Under the pieces are notes generated by a model that worked only from the letters and a program-made list of their open reading frames with translations, searched no databases and had not been told where the DNA came from. Positions 51,833-60,489 of a DNA stretch of 64,000 bases are shown one piece after another. The stretch is from NCBI GenBank assembly GCA_035495315.1, contig DATJGF010000229.1:114022-178021 (forward strand). Reading direction: 5' to 3'. Origin of the DNA: DATJGF01 sp035495315 (GTDB lineage: Bacteria; Verrucomicrobiota; Verrucomicrobiia; Limisphaerales; UBA8199). The position numbers were made by a program, and so were the translations under genes. The number at the start of each line of letters is the position of its first letter. The first letter of the stretch is position 1.

Positions 51833-52981
51833 ATGAAACATTCTCACGCTTTTTTGCCAATCTTGCTGGGTCTGCTGGCACCGACGAGTCCTTCCCTTGG
51901 CGCTCGGGTCACTCTCACACGAACGCCCGATGGGGGCATCCAACCACAAGCTGCGATCGACAGCCGCGGAGTCGTTCATCTTATCTATTTCAAAGGCGAT
52001 CCCAGTGGGGGTGATATTTTCTATGTCCACAAGCGTCCTGGAGAAACCGAGTTCTCCAAATCGATCAAGGTCAACAGCCATCCTCGGAGTGCGATGGCGA
52101 TCGGCACCATTCGCGGGGCACATTTGGCCATTGGCAGAAATGGTCGAGTGCACGTTGCCTGGAACGGCAACGCGCCTGAAAAAGGCGGTTACCTGGAAGC
52201 CCCGATGCTCTATACCCGTCTCAATGATGCCGGGACCGCATTCGAGCCGGACCGCAACGTGATCACCTTCGCAAAAGGGCTGGATGGTGGCGGCTCGGTT
52301 GCGGCCGATAACGACGGGAATGTCTTTGTCATGTGGCACGCCCCAAACCCGAGCAGCGGTAAAGAGGACGAGACTGGCCGGGCAGTGTTCATCGCGCGCT
52401 CTACCGATGACGGTAAGAGCTTCACGGCGGAAAAACTCGTCAGCCCACAATCGACCGGCGCCTGCGGCTGTTGCGGAATGAAAGCGTTTGCGGGTAATCA
52501 GGGAGAAGTTTTTGCACTATATCGCGGCGCGTCCGAGATGGTGAATCGCAGCGAGATCCTTCTACTCTCGCGTGATCATGGCTCCAGCTTCACGCCGGTG
52601 TACGAGCACCCTTGGAAGATCTCTACCTGTCCGATGAGTAGCGCGTTCTTATCACAAAGTACCACCGGCATTTTCGCTGCTGGAGAAACACACGAACGTG
52701 TCTTTTTTTTGCGAATTGATCCCAAAACCGGCAAGACTTCAGATCCCGTGTCCCCGGAAACTAAAGCCAAACACCCGATCGTCATCGCCAATAAAACAGG
52801 CGAGATCCTGTTCACCTGGACCGAAGGCACCGCTTGGGAAAAAGGCGGCAATATCGCGTGGCAACTGTATGATAAAAACGCGAACCCGGTTTCAAAAATC
52901 AGCCGCTGCGAAGGCGTCCCGGTATGGAGCCTTGTGGCAGCCTATGCCGAGCCGTCCGGCGACTTCGTGGTCGTCTATTAA
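51833..52981 (+). CDS. Secreted sialidase-fold (BNR-type) protein
   Basis: A 382-residue protein with a signal peptide (~5-23, HAFLPILLGLLAPTSPSLG) and a six-bladed propeller pattern: GIQPQAAIDSRGVVHLIYF, LAIGRNGRVHVAWNG, VAADNDGNVFVMWHA and FIARSTDDGKSFTAEK (an Asp-box). A rigid ACGCCGMKAF segment sits in the middle and is common in a PVC/soil subfamily of unknown substrate. The catalytic Arg triad of true sialidases cannot be confirmed, so the name describes the fold only. Confidence 0.75.
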   Translation: MKHSHAFLPILLGLLAPTSPSLGARVTLTRTPDGGIQPQAAIDSRGVVHLIYFKGDPSGGDIFYVHKRPGETEFSKSIKVNSHPRSAMAIGTIRGAHLAIGRNGRVHVAWNGNAPEKGGYLEAPMLYTRLNDAGTAFEPDRNVITFAKGLDGGGSVAADNDGNVFVMWHAPNPSSGKEDETGRAVFIARSTDDGKSFTAEKLVSPQSTGACGCCGMKAFAGNQGEVFALYRGASEMVNRSEILLLSRDHGSSFTPVYEHPWKISTCPMSSAFLSQSTTGIFAAGETHERVFFLRIDPKTGKTSDPVSPETKAKHPIVIANKTGEILFTWTEGTAWEKGGNIAWQLYDKNANPVSKISRCEGVPVWSLVAAYAEPSGDFVVVY

Positions 52982-53047
52982 AACGTAAATGGGCCGGTTG
53001 GCACTTGCTCCGGTGATGTCGCCGATCAAGAGTTCCTCAAACCTGTC

Positions 53048-53572
53048 ATGACTACGTCAATATTTCATAGACGCTCGATCGTTATTCTGTTTTTCGTTCT
53101 CAGCGCGTGCACGCTCAGGGCTGCTAATCCTCCCGGGCCGGCCGAGTTCGGACCGCAGTGGGCGTCGTTAGTTGGGACTTGGAAAACCGAACCCGGACCC
53201 GGACCATCGGGCATCTGCGCGTTTCACTTCGACCTCGCCAGGCACGTCCTGGTCCGAACCAACCACGCGGAGCTTTCGGCGGGGGCTCTTGCTCATGAAG
53301 ATCTAATGATCCTCTCCCCGGAACCGGCCACCGATAAAGCTCGGGCAATCTACTATGACAATGAAGGACACGTGATCGAGTACGATGCAGAATGGTCCGA
53401 CCACGGCAAGACTCTGAGCTTTACGAGCAAACCGGCTCCCGGGCCGCAGTTCCGATTAACCTACCGAAAAACGGGCACGGATACTTTCGCCGTGACGTTC
53501 GAGATGGCTCCGGCGGGACAGCCTGGTGCTTACAAGACCTACACTTCGGGAAAAATCAGCCGGGTCAAATAG
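53048..53572 (+). CDS. Exported hypothetical protein (lipocalin/DUF1579-like)
   Basis: A 174-residue protein with an N-terminal hydrophobic segment (~9-22, SIVILFFVLSACTL) that could be a signal or lipoprotein leader. The mature part is all beta: WASLVGTWKTEPGPG, FDLARHVLVRTNHAEL, RAIYYDNEGHVIEYDAEW and KTLSFTSKPAPGPQFRLTYR. The pattern recalls small lipocalin-like/DUF1579 domains often found in soil bacteria, but no family is certain. It lies 66 bases after the sialidase-fold gene on the same strand. Confidence 0.65.
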   Translation: MTTSIFHRRSIVILFFVLSACTLRAANPPGPAEFGPQWASLVGTWKTEPGPGPSGICAFHFDLARHVLVRTNHAELSAGALAHEDLMILSPEPATDKARAIYYDNEGHVIEYDAEWSDHGKTLSFTSKPAPGPQFRLTYRKTGTDTFAVTFEMAPAGQPGAYKTYTSGKISRVK

Positions 53573-53627
53573 TCATCTTAAGACCACTGTTTGTTGATTT
53601 GCCAAGCCCTCCTCGGCATCCGGAGCC

Positions 53628-53822
53628 CTACGGCTGAACCTCGCGCACAACGGCTTCGTGAAGGAACATGGAAATCCATTCACGAGCGTTCTGCCGATCG
53701 TCTTCTGTCCCGCCAACCAACTCCAGCTTGCCGTCGAAGTGCTTCACAAGGCGTGCTTTGCCAAACTGCGCCAGCGTTTCGCCCCTATCCGTGATTTGCG
53801 CAGGAAGATTTGTAAGTTTCAT
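53628..53822 (-). CDS. Small conserved-looking hypothetical protein
   Basis: A 64-residue protein beginning MKLTNLPAQITDRGETLAQF and ending AREWISMFLHEAVV. ATG has AAAGGA directly ahead of it, a slightly tight spacing. I recall similar short proteins with a LDGKLELRGG-like core and this helical end in verrucomicrobia, but I cannot verify it. No function is known. Alone on its strand. Confidence 0.6.
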   Translation of the reverse strand: MKLTNLPAQITDRGETLAQFGKARLVKHFDGKLELVGGTEDDRQNAREWISMFLHEAVVREVQP

Positions 53823-53917
53823 TCCTTTAGTTTAACGGGGCACTTGGACAAAGACTGTCCAAGTCTTAAATCACCGTGAAGGACGGCTCTAACAACTAAA
53901 GCTAAAGGAGCGGAGTC

Positions 53918-54133
53918 CTAATTTGAAATCGGCGGCAATGGGATGAACGTGCCCCCCAGGATCTGAAACTCGTCATTTAAGACCACCAGTTCCGCATTCT
54001 TGATCTGGTATTCAAGAACCTTCATTTCAACTGTGCGTTTGTCCTTAAAATGTTGGGCCAGCCTCGGGTCAGTGGTCCACTCCCCCTGGTCGAAGAATAG
54101 TCCCGTGTCCAAATCTCTGAGTGCGAGCGGCAT
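53918..54133 (-). CDS. Small hypothetical protein
   Basis: A 71-residue protein (MPLALRDLDTGLFFDQGEW). Composition and regular hydrophobic spacing look protein-like, with a mixed helix-strand end (VLEYQIKNAELVVLNDEFQI). No ribosome site is obvious and no family is recognised. It belongs to the cluster of short minus-strand ORFs at 53.6-55.1 kb. Confidence 0.5.
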   Translation of the reverse strand: MPLALRDLDTGLFFDQGEWTTDPRLAQHFKDKRTVEMKVLEYQIKNAELVVLNDEFQILGGTFIPLPPISN

Positions 54134-54369
54134 CTACACATACCGTTTTATTAAAAGAGCACCCGTCTGCAAGGCTTAAAAATACGGACACTGGGACATA
54201 GGAGAACCGCGGATAAAGTTGTGCCAACGGCGATCAATTGGTCGCCTGTGCCATGTGTCGAAACTCGAATTGGATAGAGGCCCGCAGGTGGAACCTCCCG
54301 GTCTGGTTAATTTGCCACCACCAATTACATGAATAGGATTAGCGCTCAAATCTTAGAACCGAAAAGCGA

Positions 54370-54564
54370 TCACCGCCTTACCCAACTAAGGACTTCCAGA
54401 ACTTTTAGTTCTTCGCCCGATAATCCGATCCAGCCGCCATCCGCTTTTTGATATCCAATACACCGAAAACGCTCGCATTGTACAATAGCTGTGGGGCGCG
54501 GCCCGCATTGCCGACCCTGGTGAGGCTTGGGCAAATCGCTTACGCTGTGGTTTTCGTGCTTCAT
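54370..54564 (-). CDS. Small hypothetical protein
   Basis: A 64-residue ORF starting MKHENHSVSDLPKPHQGRQC. The second half, CERFRCIGYQKADGGWIGLS followed by GEELKVLEVLSW, resembles short proteins whose C-terminus reads like a conserved 'GEELxxVLEVL' tail, which favours a real gene. The 236-base gap to the previous ORF (54134-54369) shows nothing clear. Confidence 0.5.
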   Translation of the reverse strand: MKHENHSVSDLPKPHQGRQCGPRPTAIVQCERFRCIGYQKADGGWIGLSGEELKVLEVLSWVRR

Positions 54565-54660
54565 GGTCGGATGATCTTGCAGCCGCAGCCCAACGTCTTA
54601 GTCAGGATTGCCAAAGATGCACCCTTCTTTGCCATTAGTTCGCCTTCTCATAGGCATTCC

Positions 54661-55080
54661 TCAGGCGGCTGCGTCTAACAACCAACGTTCTCGCAGCCGC
54701 GACGCAAGGGCCAGCAACTCGCCAAAATCTCTCGGCTTCTGAACGTAATAATCACAAATAAGCTCGCGGGGAGCCCGGTTTTCACCCAAAGGCTCGTTTC
54801 CCGAAAAAACGACACACGGAACGCCTAGCAGCGGCGGCTGCTGACGGATCCACCGCACCATCCGCGATTGATTACAGATTTGTGGCAGAATCGCGAGCAC
54901 TATTAAAGCGGGGCTGTTGCGCTCAGGTTTGCTCATCAAAAATGTCAAGTATTTGATCGCCTCCCGGTCGCTGCTGACAATGTCGATCGGGTTCCGCACC
55001 TGGACCTGCTCAAAGGCTAATTTTACCAGGTCAGCGTAAGCTTGTTCGATCTCGATCAAAAGAATTGGCTTTTTCTCCAT
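54661..55080 (-). CDS. Receiver-like protein without phospho-acceptor Asp
   Basis: A 139-residue single-domain protein with a response-regulator fold: KPILLIEIEQAYADLVKLAF (the acidic pocket is reduced to Glu10/Glu12), SPALIVLAILPQI where the Asp of LILLDLNLP-type sequences is Leu62/Ala63, then PCVVFSGNE and YYVQKP with the conserved Lys115. It resembles the Rcp1-type stand-alone receivers but cannot be phosphorylated at the usual site. ATG 55080 is used; a TTG at 55104 is upstream. Likely a protein-interaction domain or a decaying gene. Confidence 0.75.
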   Translation of the reverse strand: MEKKPILLIEIEQAYADLVKLAFEQVQVRNPIDIVSSDREAIKYLTFLMSKPERNSPALIVLAILPQICNQSRMVRWIRQQPPLLGVPCVVFSGNEPLGENRAPRELICDYYVQKPRDFGELLALASRLRERWLLDAAA

Positions 55081-55251
55081 AGCTTCCGTCGCGGTCAGAT
55101 CCAAACGTCAATCCAACGGCTTTAATATGCATCAAGCAAGAGCGGAACGCCAAGGAGGCAAGACCCGGGGCGAGCTTTGTATAATTACCCGCCCATGCAT
55201 TTTTGGGCCCGCGGGCAAATCAGACGCGTCTTAAGGCTTCGTTTAAGAAAG

Positions 55252-55503
55252 TTATCTTCGGTATCCGAGGCCGGCGTCGTTCGGGAGATGTTTGAGCAGT
55301 TGAGTGAATGCTTCGAGGCCGCCTGCGGAAGCGCCGATGCCAACGATCGGAAAATCGGCGGTTGATGGATTATTGGATTGATGGATGGATTGACCCGCCT
55401 TCGTCTGACTTCGGCGCAGTGAATTGCTGGAGGGCGCGCGGAAGCCCGCTTTCCTATTGGTGGACTTTCGCCTTTTTGCCCTCGTTATGAACTGACGTTT
55501 CAC
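55252..55503 (-). pseudogene. Truncated CheB/CheR-type methylesterase remnant
   Basis: The 83-residue frame (GTG 55503) has a basic linker (RAKRRKSTNRKAGFRAP) then FPIVGIGASAGGLEAFTQLL, the N-terminal signature of CheB methylesterase domains in CheB-CheR fusion proteins. The frame stops ~30 residues into the domain after NDAGLGYRR, with no continuation in other frames nearby. This is a 5' remnant of a chemosensory gene. It lies ~240 bases downstream of tRNA-Glu on the same strand, suggesting loss or insertion near the tRNA. Confidence 0.65.
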
Positions 55504-55740
55504 TTGCCTAATTCCTGAGTTGCCAGCGGAAGCGAAAAGGGAGAATTCTGGATCCGCGCACTACTACATTATGTAACCCCCCTCCGAGAGTTGCCAACAT
55601 TTTCTTGAATTGGAGGCGTTGTCGGAAGCGTGGGACGGAAGACGGATTCGGAAAGATCGTTGGTTGGATTTCAAAGAAAATGAAATGGAATTCCAGCAAG
55701 GGGATTTACCCGCACCTCTGCGTAATTCATTGATTATCAA

Positions 55741-55816
55741 TGGCAGCGCGTACGGGAATCGAACCCGTCTTTCAGCCTTGAGAGGGCCGTGTCCTAAACC
55801 GATAGACGAACGCGCC
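55741..55816 (-). tRNA. tRNA-Glu (anticodon CUC)
   Basis: On the minus strand, 5'-GGCGCGT pairs over seven bases with ACGCGCT (one G-T end pair), followed by a discriminator G and encoded CCA. The anticodon stem CGGCC/GGCTG encloses the loop CTCTCAA, giving anticodon CTC for Glu (GAG). The T arm is ACGGG-TTCGATT-CCCGT. Length is 76 bases including CCA. Confidence 0.92.
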
Positions 55817-55834
55817 GCACCGTCAGCAATTCCA

Positions 55835-55862
55835 ATCCTAGCCTTGGTCCGATGCTTGTCAA
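55835..55862 (-). promoter_or_regulatory. Sigma-70-type promoter of tRNA-Glu
   Basis: On the minus strand TTGACA (55857-55862), a 16-base spacer and TAGGAT (55835-55840) place the start of transcription about 12 bases before the tRNA 5' end, a normal distance. Confidence 0.6.
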
Positions 55863-56013
55863 TGACATCCGAATGTACCGCAAAAACCGCGAAGTAGCGC
55901 GATTGCCCCACAACTTTCAGCCTGCCGCAACGTCACTATAATTATAAAGCCTAAGAAATCGTGCACTGGACGATTTTGCGAGATAGAATCGCTTTTCGGT
56001 CAAACCACACAAA

Positions 56014-56697
56014 TTGAGACGACCCAAGCTCATACTGATTCTCCTCTCCGCCGGGCTGATTGTGATCGTCTCTGTCGCCGGCTGGTGGCTAACCCGCCCG
56101 GCCACTTATAACGGAAAGACAGTTCGCGCGTGGGCGATGCTCGTCGCCGCGCCCGATCCCAATGTGCGCGCCCAGGCCCATGCCGAATTGAAACGCATTG
56201 GTCCCGAGGCCGTGCCGGTGCTCACGGATATGCTTCAGGAACAAGACCCCGCGTTTCGCAGCGGCGCCTGGCGAACCGCTCAACATCTTCCTCGCTCCCT
56301 CCGCTACATGGTTTTGCGAAATGTGGCCTGGACAAATGCTGTCGAAGTCCGTGTCGCTGCCGCGCGATCCTTGGCGATTTTGGGGCCTGAAGCTCGCACG
56401 GCTATCCCGGCACTCAACCAGGCCTTGCATGACAAAGAAGTGCGCGTCCAACTGGATGCCGCCGCCGCCCTGGGCCGCATCGGCCGCCAATCGGTTCCTG
56501 TGTTAATGCAGGCACTCGAGGAAAATGACGCCTCAATCCGCCACGCCGCAGCGTATGCTTTGGGTGAAGTCGGTCCAGATGCTCAGCCGGCAGTACCGTT
56601 GCTGACCAAGGCGTTGGAGGATAACGACCCGCAGGTCCGCTCCTCAGCCGCCTACAGTCTTTCCGTCATCGGGCCACGCAGACTGCCGCCGAGATAA
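56014..56697 (+). CDS. Membrane-anchored HEAT-repeat protein
   Basis: A 227-residue protein with an N-terminal membrane helix (~5-25, KLILILLSAGLIVIVSVAGW) and HEAT repeats from ~45 to 225: RAQAHAELKRIGPEAVPVLT, VRVAAARSLAILGPEARTAI, VQLDAAAALGRIGRQSVPVL and IRHAAAYALGEVGPDAQPAV. These form a scaffold for protein binding. The start is TTG at 56014, the best available in this frame. It ends ~19 bases before the convergent S53 peptidase stop. Confidence 0.8.
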   Translation: MRRPKLILILLSAGLIVIVSVAGWWLTRPATYNGKTVRAWAMLVAAPDPNVRAQAHAELKRIGPEAVPVLTDMLQEQDPAFRSGAWRTAQHLPRSLRYMVLRNVAWTNAVEVRVAAARSLAILGPEARTAIPALNQALHDKEVRVQLDAAAALGRIGRQSVPVLMQALEENDASIRHAAAYALGEVGPDAQPAVPLLTKALEDNDPQVRSSAAYSLSVIGPRRLPPR

Positions 56698-56715
56698 CCT
56701 CGTAGTGTCAGCAAA

Positions 56716-57882
56716 TTATTTCGCGGTTAGCGCCGGAATGAGGCTGGCGGCGAATGGGGAACCCAGGCCGGTCACCAGGTCGTAGCTCGGCACCGCGTAG
56801 TCATCCGGATCACTGCCGTTATTGCCGGAGGTGATATCGTAAAAATAGCTGGAGTTAAGTTGATAGGTGCTGTTGAGATTCGCGAGCGAGTAAAGCGCAG
56901 TATCCGCGTTATTCAAAACGCCCGCGGGGCTGCGTAACGAGTTCGACAACGCAATAAGTGCCGCCCACTGCGGCGCACCCACGCTGGTGCCGCCAAACAC
57001 GTAAAGCCTGCCGCCATAAACGACCTCAACGCCGGTACTCGGGTCCCCGACAAAACTGACATCGGGCACGCCACGCCCCGAAGCCGCCAGCCAACCGGAC
57101 TGATACCCGGGCAATGGTTCTACAACGCTGATCCCACCGCCGCTCCCTGACCAGGCCGTTTCCGAAGCCCGATTATTGTTCGCATCCAAACGAAGACTGG
57201 TGCCGCCCACACTGAGCACATAAGGCGATGCCGCCGGCCATTCAACGCCAGTGCTCTCACCATTGTCACCGGACGACGCGACAAACGTCACACCGGGAAC
57301 ATTGAAATGCGAGTCCCACTGCACTTCGGACGAGGATTCCGACCCGCCCCAGCTCATCGAGACGACATTGGCGCCAAGAGTGTTCACAGCATAATCGACT
57401 GCGCCCAACAGATTGTTCAGGCTGGCGCTCTGCGCTACTACCAACACAATCCGCGCGCCCGGCGCAATCGCGTGCGCCCACTCAACATCCAAAGCGGTCT
57501 CCTGCGCCCAACCCGTATTGCGGCCGGGCTTGCCTTGGGCATAATACACTGGGACCGTAATCGCCGGCAGCTTGAACGTGCTGCAAAAGGTATTGAGATC
57601 ACTTTGCATCGATGGGCTCCCGTAGGCGTCTACAATCGCGATGGTTTGCCCGGTGCCGATGCTCGACAGTTGGTCCACGCCGTAGGCATGGCGAATCTGC
57701 GCCGGACTATAGTAGACCGAGCCGGACGGTGTCGTATTGATATGCAGCGGCGGGCGGGCTTGTCCCGGCAGTAGTGGGCCCCCGGCATGGATCGAGTCGG
57801 CAGGCGCAGTTCCGGTTCCGGCGATGAACGCCAGCAGAAAAACGGACGCGAAACACGGCAGCAGATTGGTTGCAGGACGCAT
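56716..57882 (-). CDS. S53-family serine-carboxyl peptidase without a propeptide
   Basis: Secreted acid protease of the sedolisin/kumamolisin type, 388 residues, with a signal peptide (~8-29). Catalytic residues: Glu128 and Asp132 (QETALDVEWA), Asp206 oxyanion (ASSGDNG) and Ser300 (GGTSVGAPQWAAL), with a calcium-site-like YDLVTGLG end. Most S53 enzymes carry a ~150-residue propeptide; here the catalytic domain (PAQIRHAYGVDQL) begins near residue 60, so activation must differ or be absent. Confidence 0.9.
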   Translation of the reverse strand: MRPATNLLPCFASVFLLAFIAGTGTAPADSIHAGGPLLPGQARPPLHINTTPSGSVYYSPAQIRHAYGVDQLSSIGTGQTIAIVDAYGSPSMQSDLNTFCSTFKLPAITVPVYYAQGKPGRNTGWAQETALDVEWAHAIAPGARIVLVVAQSASLNNLLGAVDYAVNTLGANVVSMSWGGSESSSEVQWDSHFNVPGVTFVASSGDNGESTGVEWPAASPYVLSVGGTSLRLDANNNRASETAWSGSGGGISVVEPLPGYQSGWLAASGRGVPDVSFVGDPSTGVEVVYGGRLYVFGGTSVGAPQWAALIALSNSLRSPAGVLNNADTALYSLANLNSTYQLNSSYFYDITSGNNGSDPDDYAVPSYDLVTGLGSPFAASLIPALTAK

Positions 57883-58182
57883 AAGTGTCAGTATGTATAT
57901 TTAAGTGACGCGGCAAAAAATGGCATGACTATCAGCTTAGATCAAGCCCATCATCAGCCGGATTAATACGGACTTATCCCTCGGGTCAATTCAGGACTAC
58001 GCCTTAATGGCGGCACTGGGTGAGACATTTCAAGGTGCGATCCCAATTTCGCGATACCTCCCGAAACCCCAGCCGGTCAGCCTTCAATCAATGCCCCTCA
58101 AGTCAATTGCACCCGCCACAACACCAAGGTTGACGCTGCGGACCGCCCTTTTACAATGCGCCGACAAAATCACTGAATTGTT
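57883..58182. other. Divergent gap between S53 peptidase and acs
   Basis: About 300 bases that should hold the promoters of both genes. A TATATTTAA stretch near 57894-57904 is close to the peptidase start. No strong inverted repeat or known regulatory element is seen. Confidence 0.4.
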
Positions 58183-60189
58183 ATGGCTGCAGACCCCGTT
58201 TCTTCGAACATCGAATCGATCCTTCAGGAGAATAGAGTTTTTGCTCCACCCAAAACCTTCTCTCGTGGCGCGCACATTAAGTCCCTCTCTGAATATCGCC
58301 GTCTTTACGCCGAATCCATTCGCTCGCCGGAAAAGTTCTGGGGCCGCGCAGCCAAAGAAGAACTCGTCTGGTTTAAGCCGTGGACTAAGGTTTTGAAATG
58401 GGACGAGCCGTTTGCAAAGTGGTTCATCGGCGGCAAGACCAACGTCAGCTACAACTGCCTGGACCGGCATCTCGGCACACCCATTGCCAACAAGGCGGCG
58501 CTGATCTGGGAAGGTGAACCCGCGGCGCCCGGCAAGCCGGGCGAGGAACGGGTGCTGACGTACCGGCAGCTGCATCGGGAAGTCTGCCTCTTCGCCAATG
58601 TCCTGAAGCGGCACGGCATCGGCAGGGGTGATCGCGTCCTCATTTACCTGCCGATGGTTCCCGAGGCCGCCATTGCGATGCTCGCGTGCGCGCGCATCGG
58701 CGCCGTTCACTCCGTCGTCTTCGGGGGATTCAGCGCGCAATCCGTTGCCGATCGCATTCAGGATTCTCAGGCCAAACTGGTCATCACTGCCGACGGTGGA
58801 TTTCGGCGTGGAACGGTCGTGCCGCTGAAGGCCAACGTCGACGAAGCCCTCACGTTAAAGGATGCTCAAGGTCAGGTGTTGTGCAAAACCATTGAGAACG
58901 TCATCGTCCTCCGCCGCGCCAATAATGACGTTTATTTTCAGGATGATCGCGACCTCTGGTGGCATGAAGAAGTCGCTCAAGTCGACCCTAATTGTCCGGC
59001 CGAAAAGATGGACAGCGAAGCCCCGCTCTTCATTCTCTATACCAGCGGGTCGACAGGTAAACCGAAGGGCATTCTGCACACAACCGCCGGTTACTTGCTA
59101 TGGGCGAAGATGACAGCACGCTACGTGTTCGATTTTCGCGATGAAGATGTCTACTGGTGTACCGCTGATATCGGTTGGGTGACAGGTCACAGCTATGTGG
59201 TCTACGGACCGTTAGCTAACGGTGCTACCAGTTTGATGTACGAAGGCGCACCGAATTTTCCGGAACCCGACCGCTTCTGGCGCATCGTTGAAAAATATGG
59301 CGTCACAATTCTGTATACGGCGCCAACCGCAATTCGCGCGTTTATGAAATGGGGCGTCGAATGGCCCAAGAAGCATGACTTGAGTTCGTTGCGCTTGCTC
59401 GGCACGGTCGGCGAGCCGATTAACCCGGAAGCCTGGATCTGGTATCACGAAGTGATCGGCAAAAAACGCTGTCCGATCGTCGATACCTGGTGGCAAACCG
59501 AAACTGGCGGCATCATGATTACTCCGCTGCCCGGAGCGACCCCGACGAAGCCGGGCTCGGCCACCCTGCCGTTTTTTGGTATCGTGCCGGAAGTCGTCGA
59601 TGATAGCGGCAAATCGGTCCCCCGCAGCAGCGGCGGCAAACTGATCATTCGCAAACCGTGGCCCGCAATGTTGCGCGGGCTCTGGGGCGACCCCGAACGA
59701 TATAAATCGGTATATTGGAGTGAGGTCAAAGGCAGCTATTTCACCGGCGACGGTTGCCGCCAGGACAAGGATGGGTATTTCTGGATCGTCGGTCGAATTG
59801 ACGATGTCCTCAATGTGGCGGGCCACCGAATCGGCACGGCCGAAGTCGAGAGCGCGCTGGTAAGTCACCCTAAGGTCGCTGAGGCCGCGGTCGTGGGACG
59901 TCCGGATGCGTTGAAAGGACAGGCCCTGGTCGCCTTTGTGACACTCAAGAGCGGCGTCCAAGCCGATCCTAACCTGCGCGAGGAATTGCGTCACCACGTC
60001 GCCAAAGAAATCGGTCCGGTCGCAAAACCAGATGACATTCGTTTCGCCGAAGCTCTGCCCAAGACGCGCTCGGGCAAGATTATGCGGCGTCTCTTGAAGC
60101 AGATCGCCGCCGGGACAGAAATCAAAGGCGACACGACTACCCTCGAGGATCTAAACGTCCTGGCCAAACTCGCCATCGCTGAAGAATAG
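58183..60189 (+). CDS. acs: Acetyl-CoA synthetase
   Basis: Activates acetate to acetyl-CoA with ATP via an acetyl-adenylate. The 668-residue protein has an N-terminal AMP-forming acetate-CoA ligase domain, the P-loop-like YTSGSTGKPKGILH, DIGWVTGHSYVVYGPL, WWQTETGGIMITP, and the C-terminal hinge and PKTRSGKIMRRLL with the regulatory Lys normally acetylated by Pat. Length is normal. Start ATG 58183. It is divergent from the peptidase and followed by a repeat-filled gap. Confidence 0.97.
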   Translation: MAADPVSSNIESILQENRVFAPPKTFSRGAHIKSLSEYRRLYAESIRSPEKFWGRAAKEELVWFKPWTKVLKWDEPFAKWFIGGKTNVSYNCLDRHLGTPIANKAALIWEGEPAAPGKPGEERVLTYRQLHREVCLFANVLKRHGIGRGDRVLIYLPMVPEAAIAMLACARIGAVHSVVFGGFSAQSVADRIQDSQAKLVITADGGFRRGTVVPLKANVDEALTLKDAQGQVLCKTIENVIVLRRANNDVYFQDDRDLWWHEEVAQVDPNCPAEKMDSEAPLFILYTSGSTGKPKGILHTTAGYLLWAKMTARYVFDFRDEDVYWCTADIGWVTGHSYVVYGPLANGATSLMYEGAPNFPEPDRFWRIVEKYGVTILYTAPTAIRAFMKWGVEWPKKHDLSSLRLLGTVGEPINPEAWIWYHEVIGKKRCPIVDTWWQTETGGIMITPLPGATPTKPGSATLPFFGIVPEVVDDSGKSVPRSSGGKLIIRKPWPAMLRGLWGDPERYKSVYWSEVKGSYFTGDGCRQDKDGYFWIVGRIDDVLNVAGHRIGTAEVESALVSHPKVAEAAVVGRPDALKGQALVAFVTLKSGVQADPNLREELRHHVAKEIGPVAKPDDIRFAEALPKTRSGKIMRRLLKQIAAGTEIKGDTTTLEDLNVLAKLAIAEE

Positions 60190-60244
60190 CTTGCCGACCG
60201 GCGGCCCAACCGCAATCTGAGGAGAGATTAACCGCGGAATAAGG

Positions 60245-60289
60245 AATACGCGGAAGGAAAACTGAACGCTGGTTCTTATTCCGCGTATT
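60245..60289. terminator. Possible hairpin terminator after acs
   Basis: AATACGCGGAA (60245-60255) is a perfect partner of TTCCGCGTATT (60279-60289), with a 23-base loop, 55 bases after the acs stop. No T-run follows directly, so the terminator call is weak; it may be another repeat. Confidence 0.4.
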
Positions 60290-60327
60290 TCGCGCTCCTT
60301 TCATTCTTACATTTTCTTTGCAGTGAA

Positions 60328-60422
60328 AGGGTTCGATCCACCGAGGATCTGTTACACCTCCATAAATGGAGGTGTTAATGAGATGAAGCAAGGGGAACAT
60401 TCGTATCCACTTTTAATCGTGA
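60328..60422 (-). repeat. Dispersed ~95 bp repeat element, copy 2
   Basis: Reverse-complement match of the element at 26007-26145: AGGGTTCGATCCACCGAGGA, a perfect 9-bp hairpin (ACACCTCCATAAATGGAGGTGT), TTAATGAGATGAAGCAAG and ATCCACTTTTAATCGTG. The hairpin here is more symmetrical than in copy 1. The second terminal inverted repeat is not visible. Confidence 0.8.
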
Positions 60423-60489
60423 AGACGTCGGACCAGCGGCTCACGCATTGACTTGAGATGCTGAATCCAGGAAGCTGGCATACTGCGAA

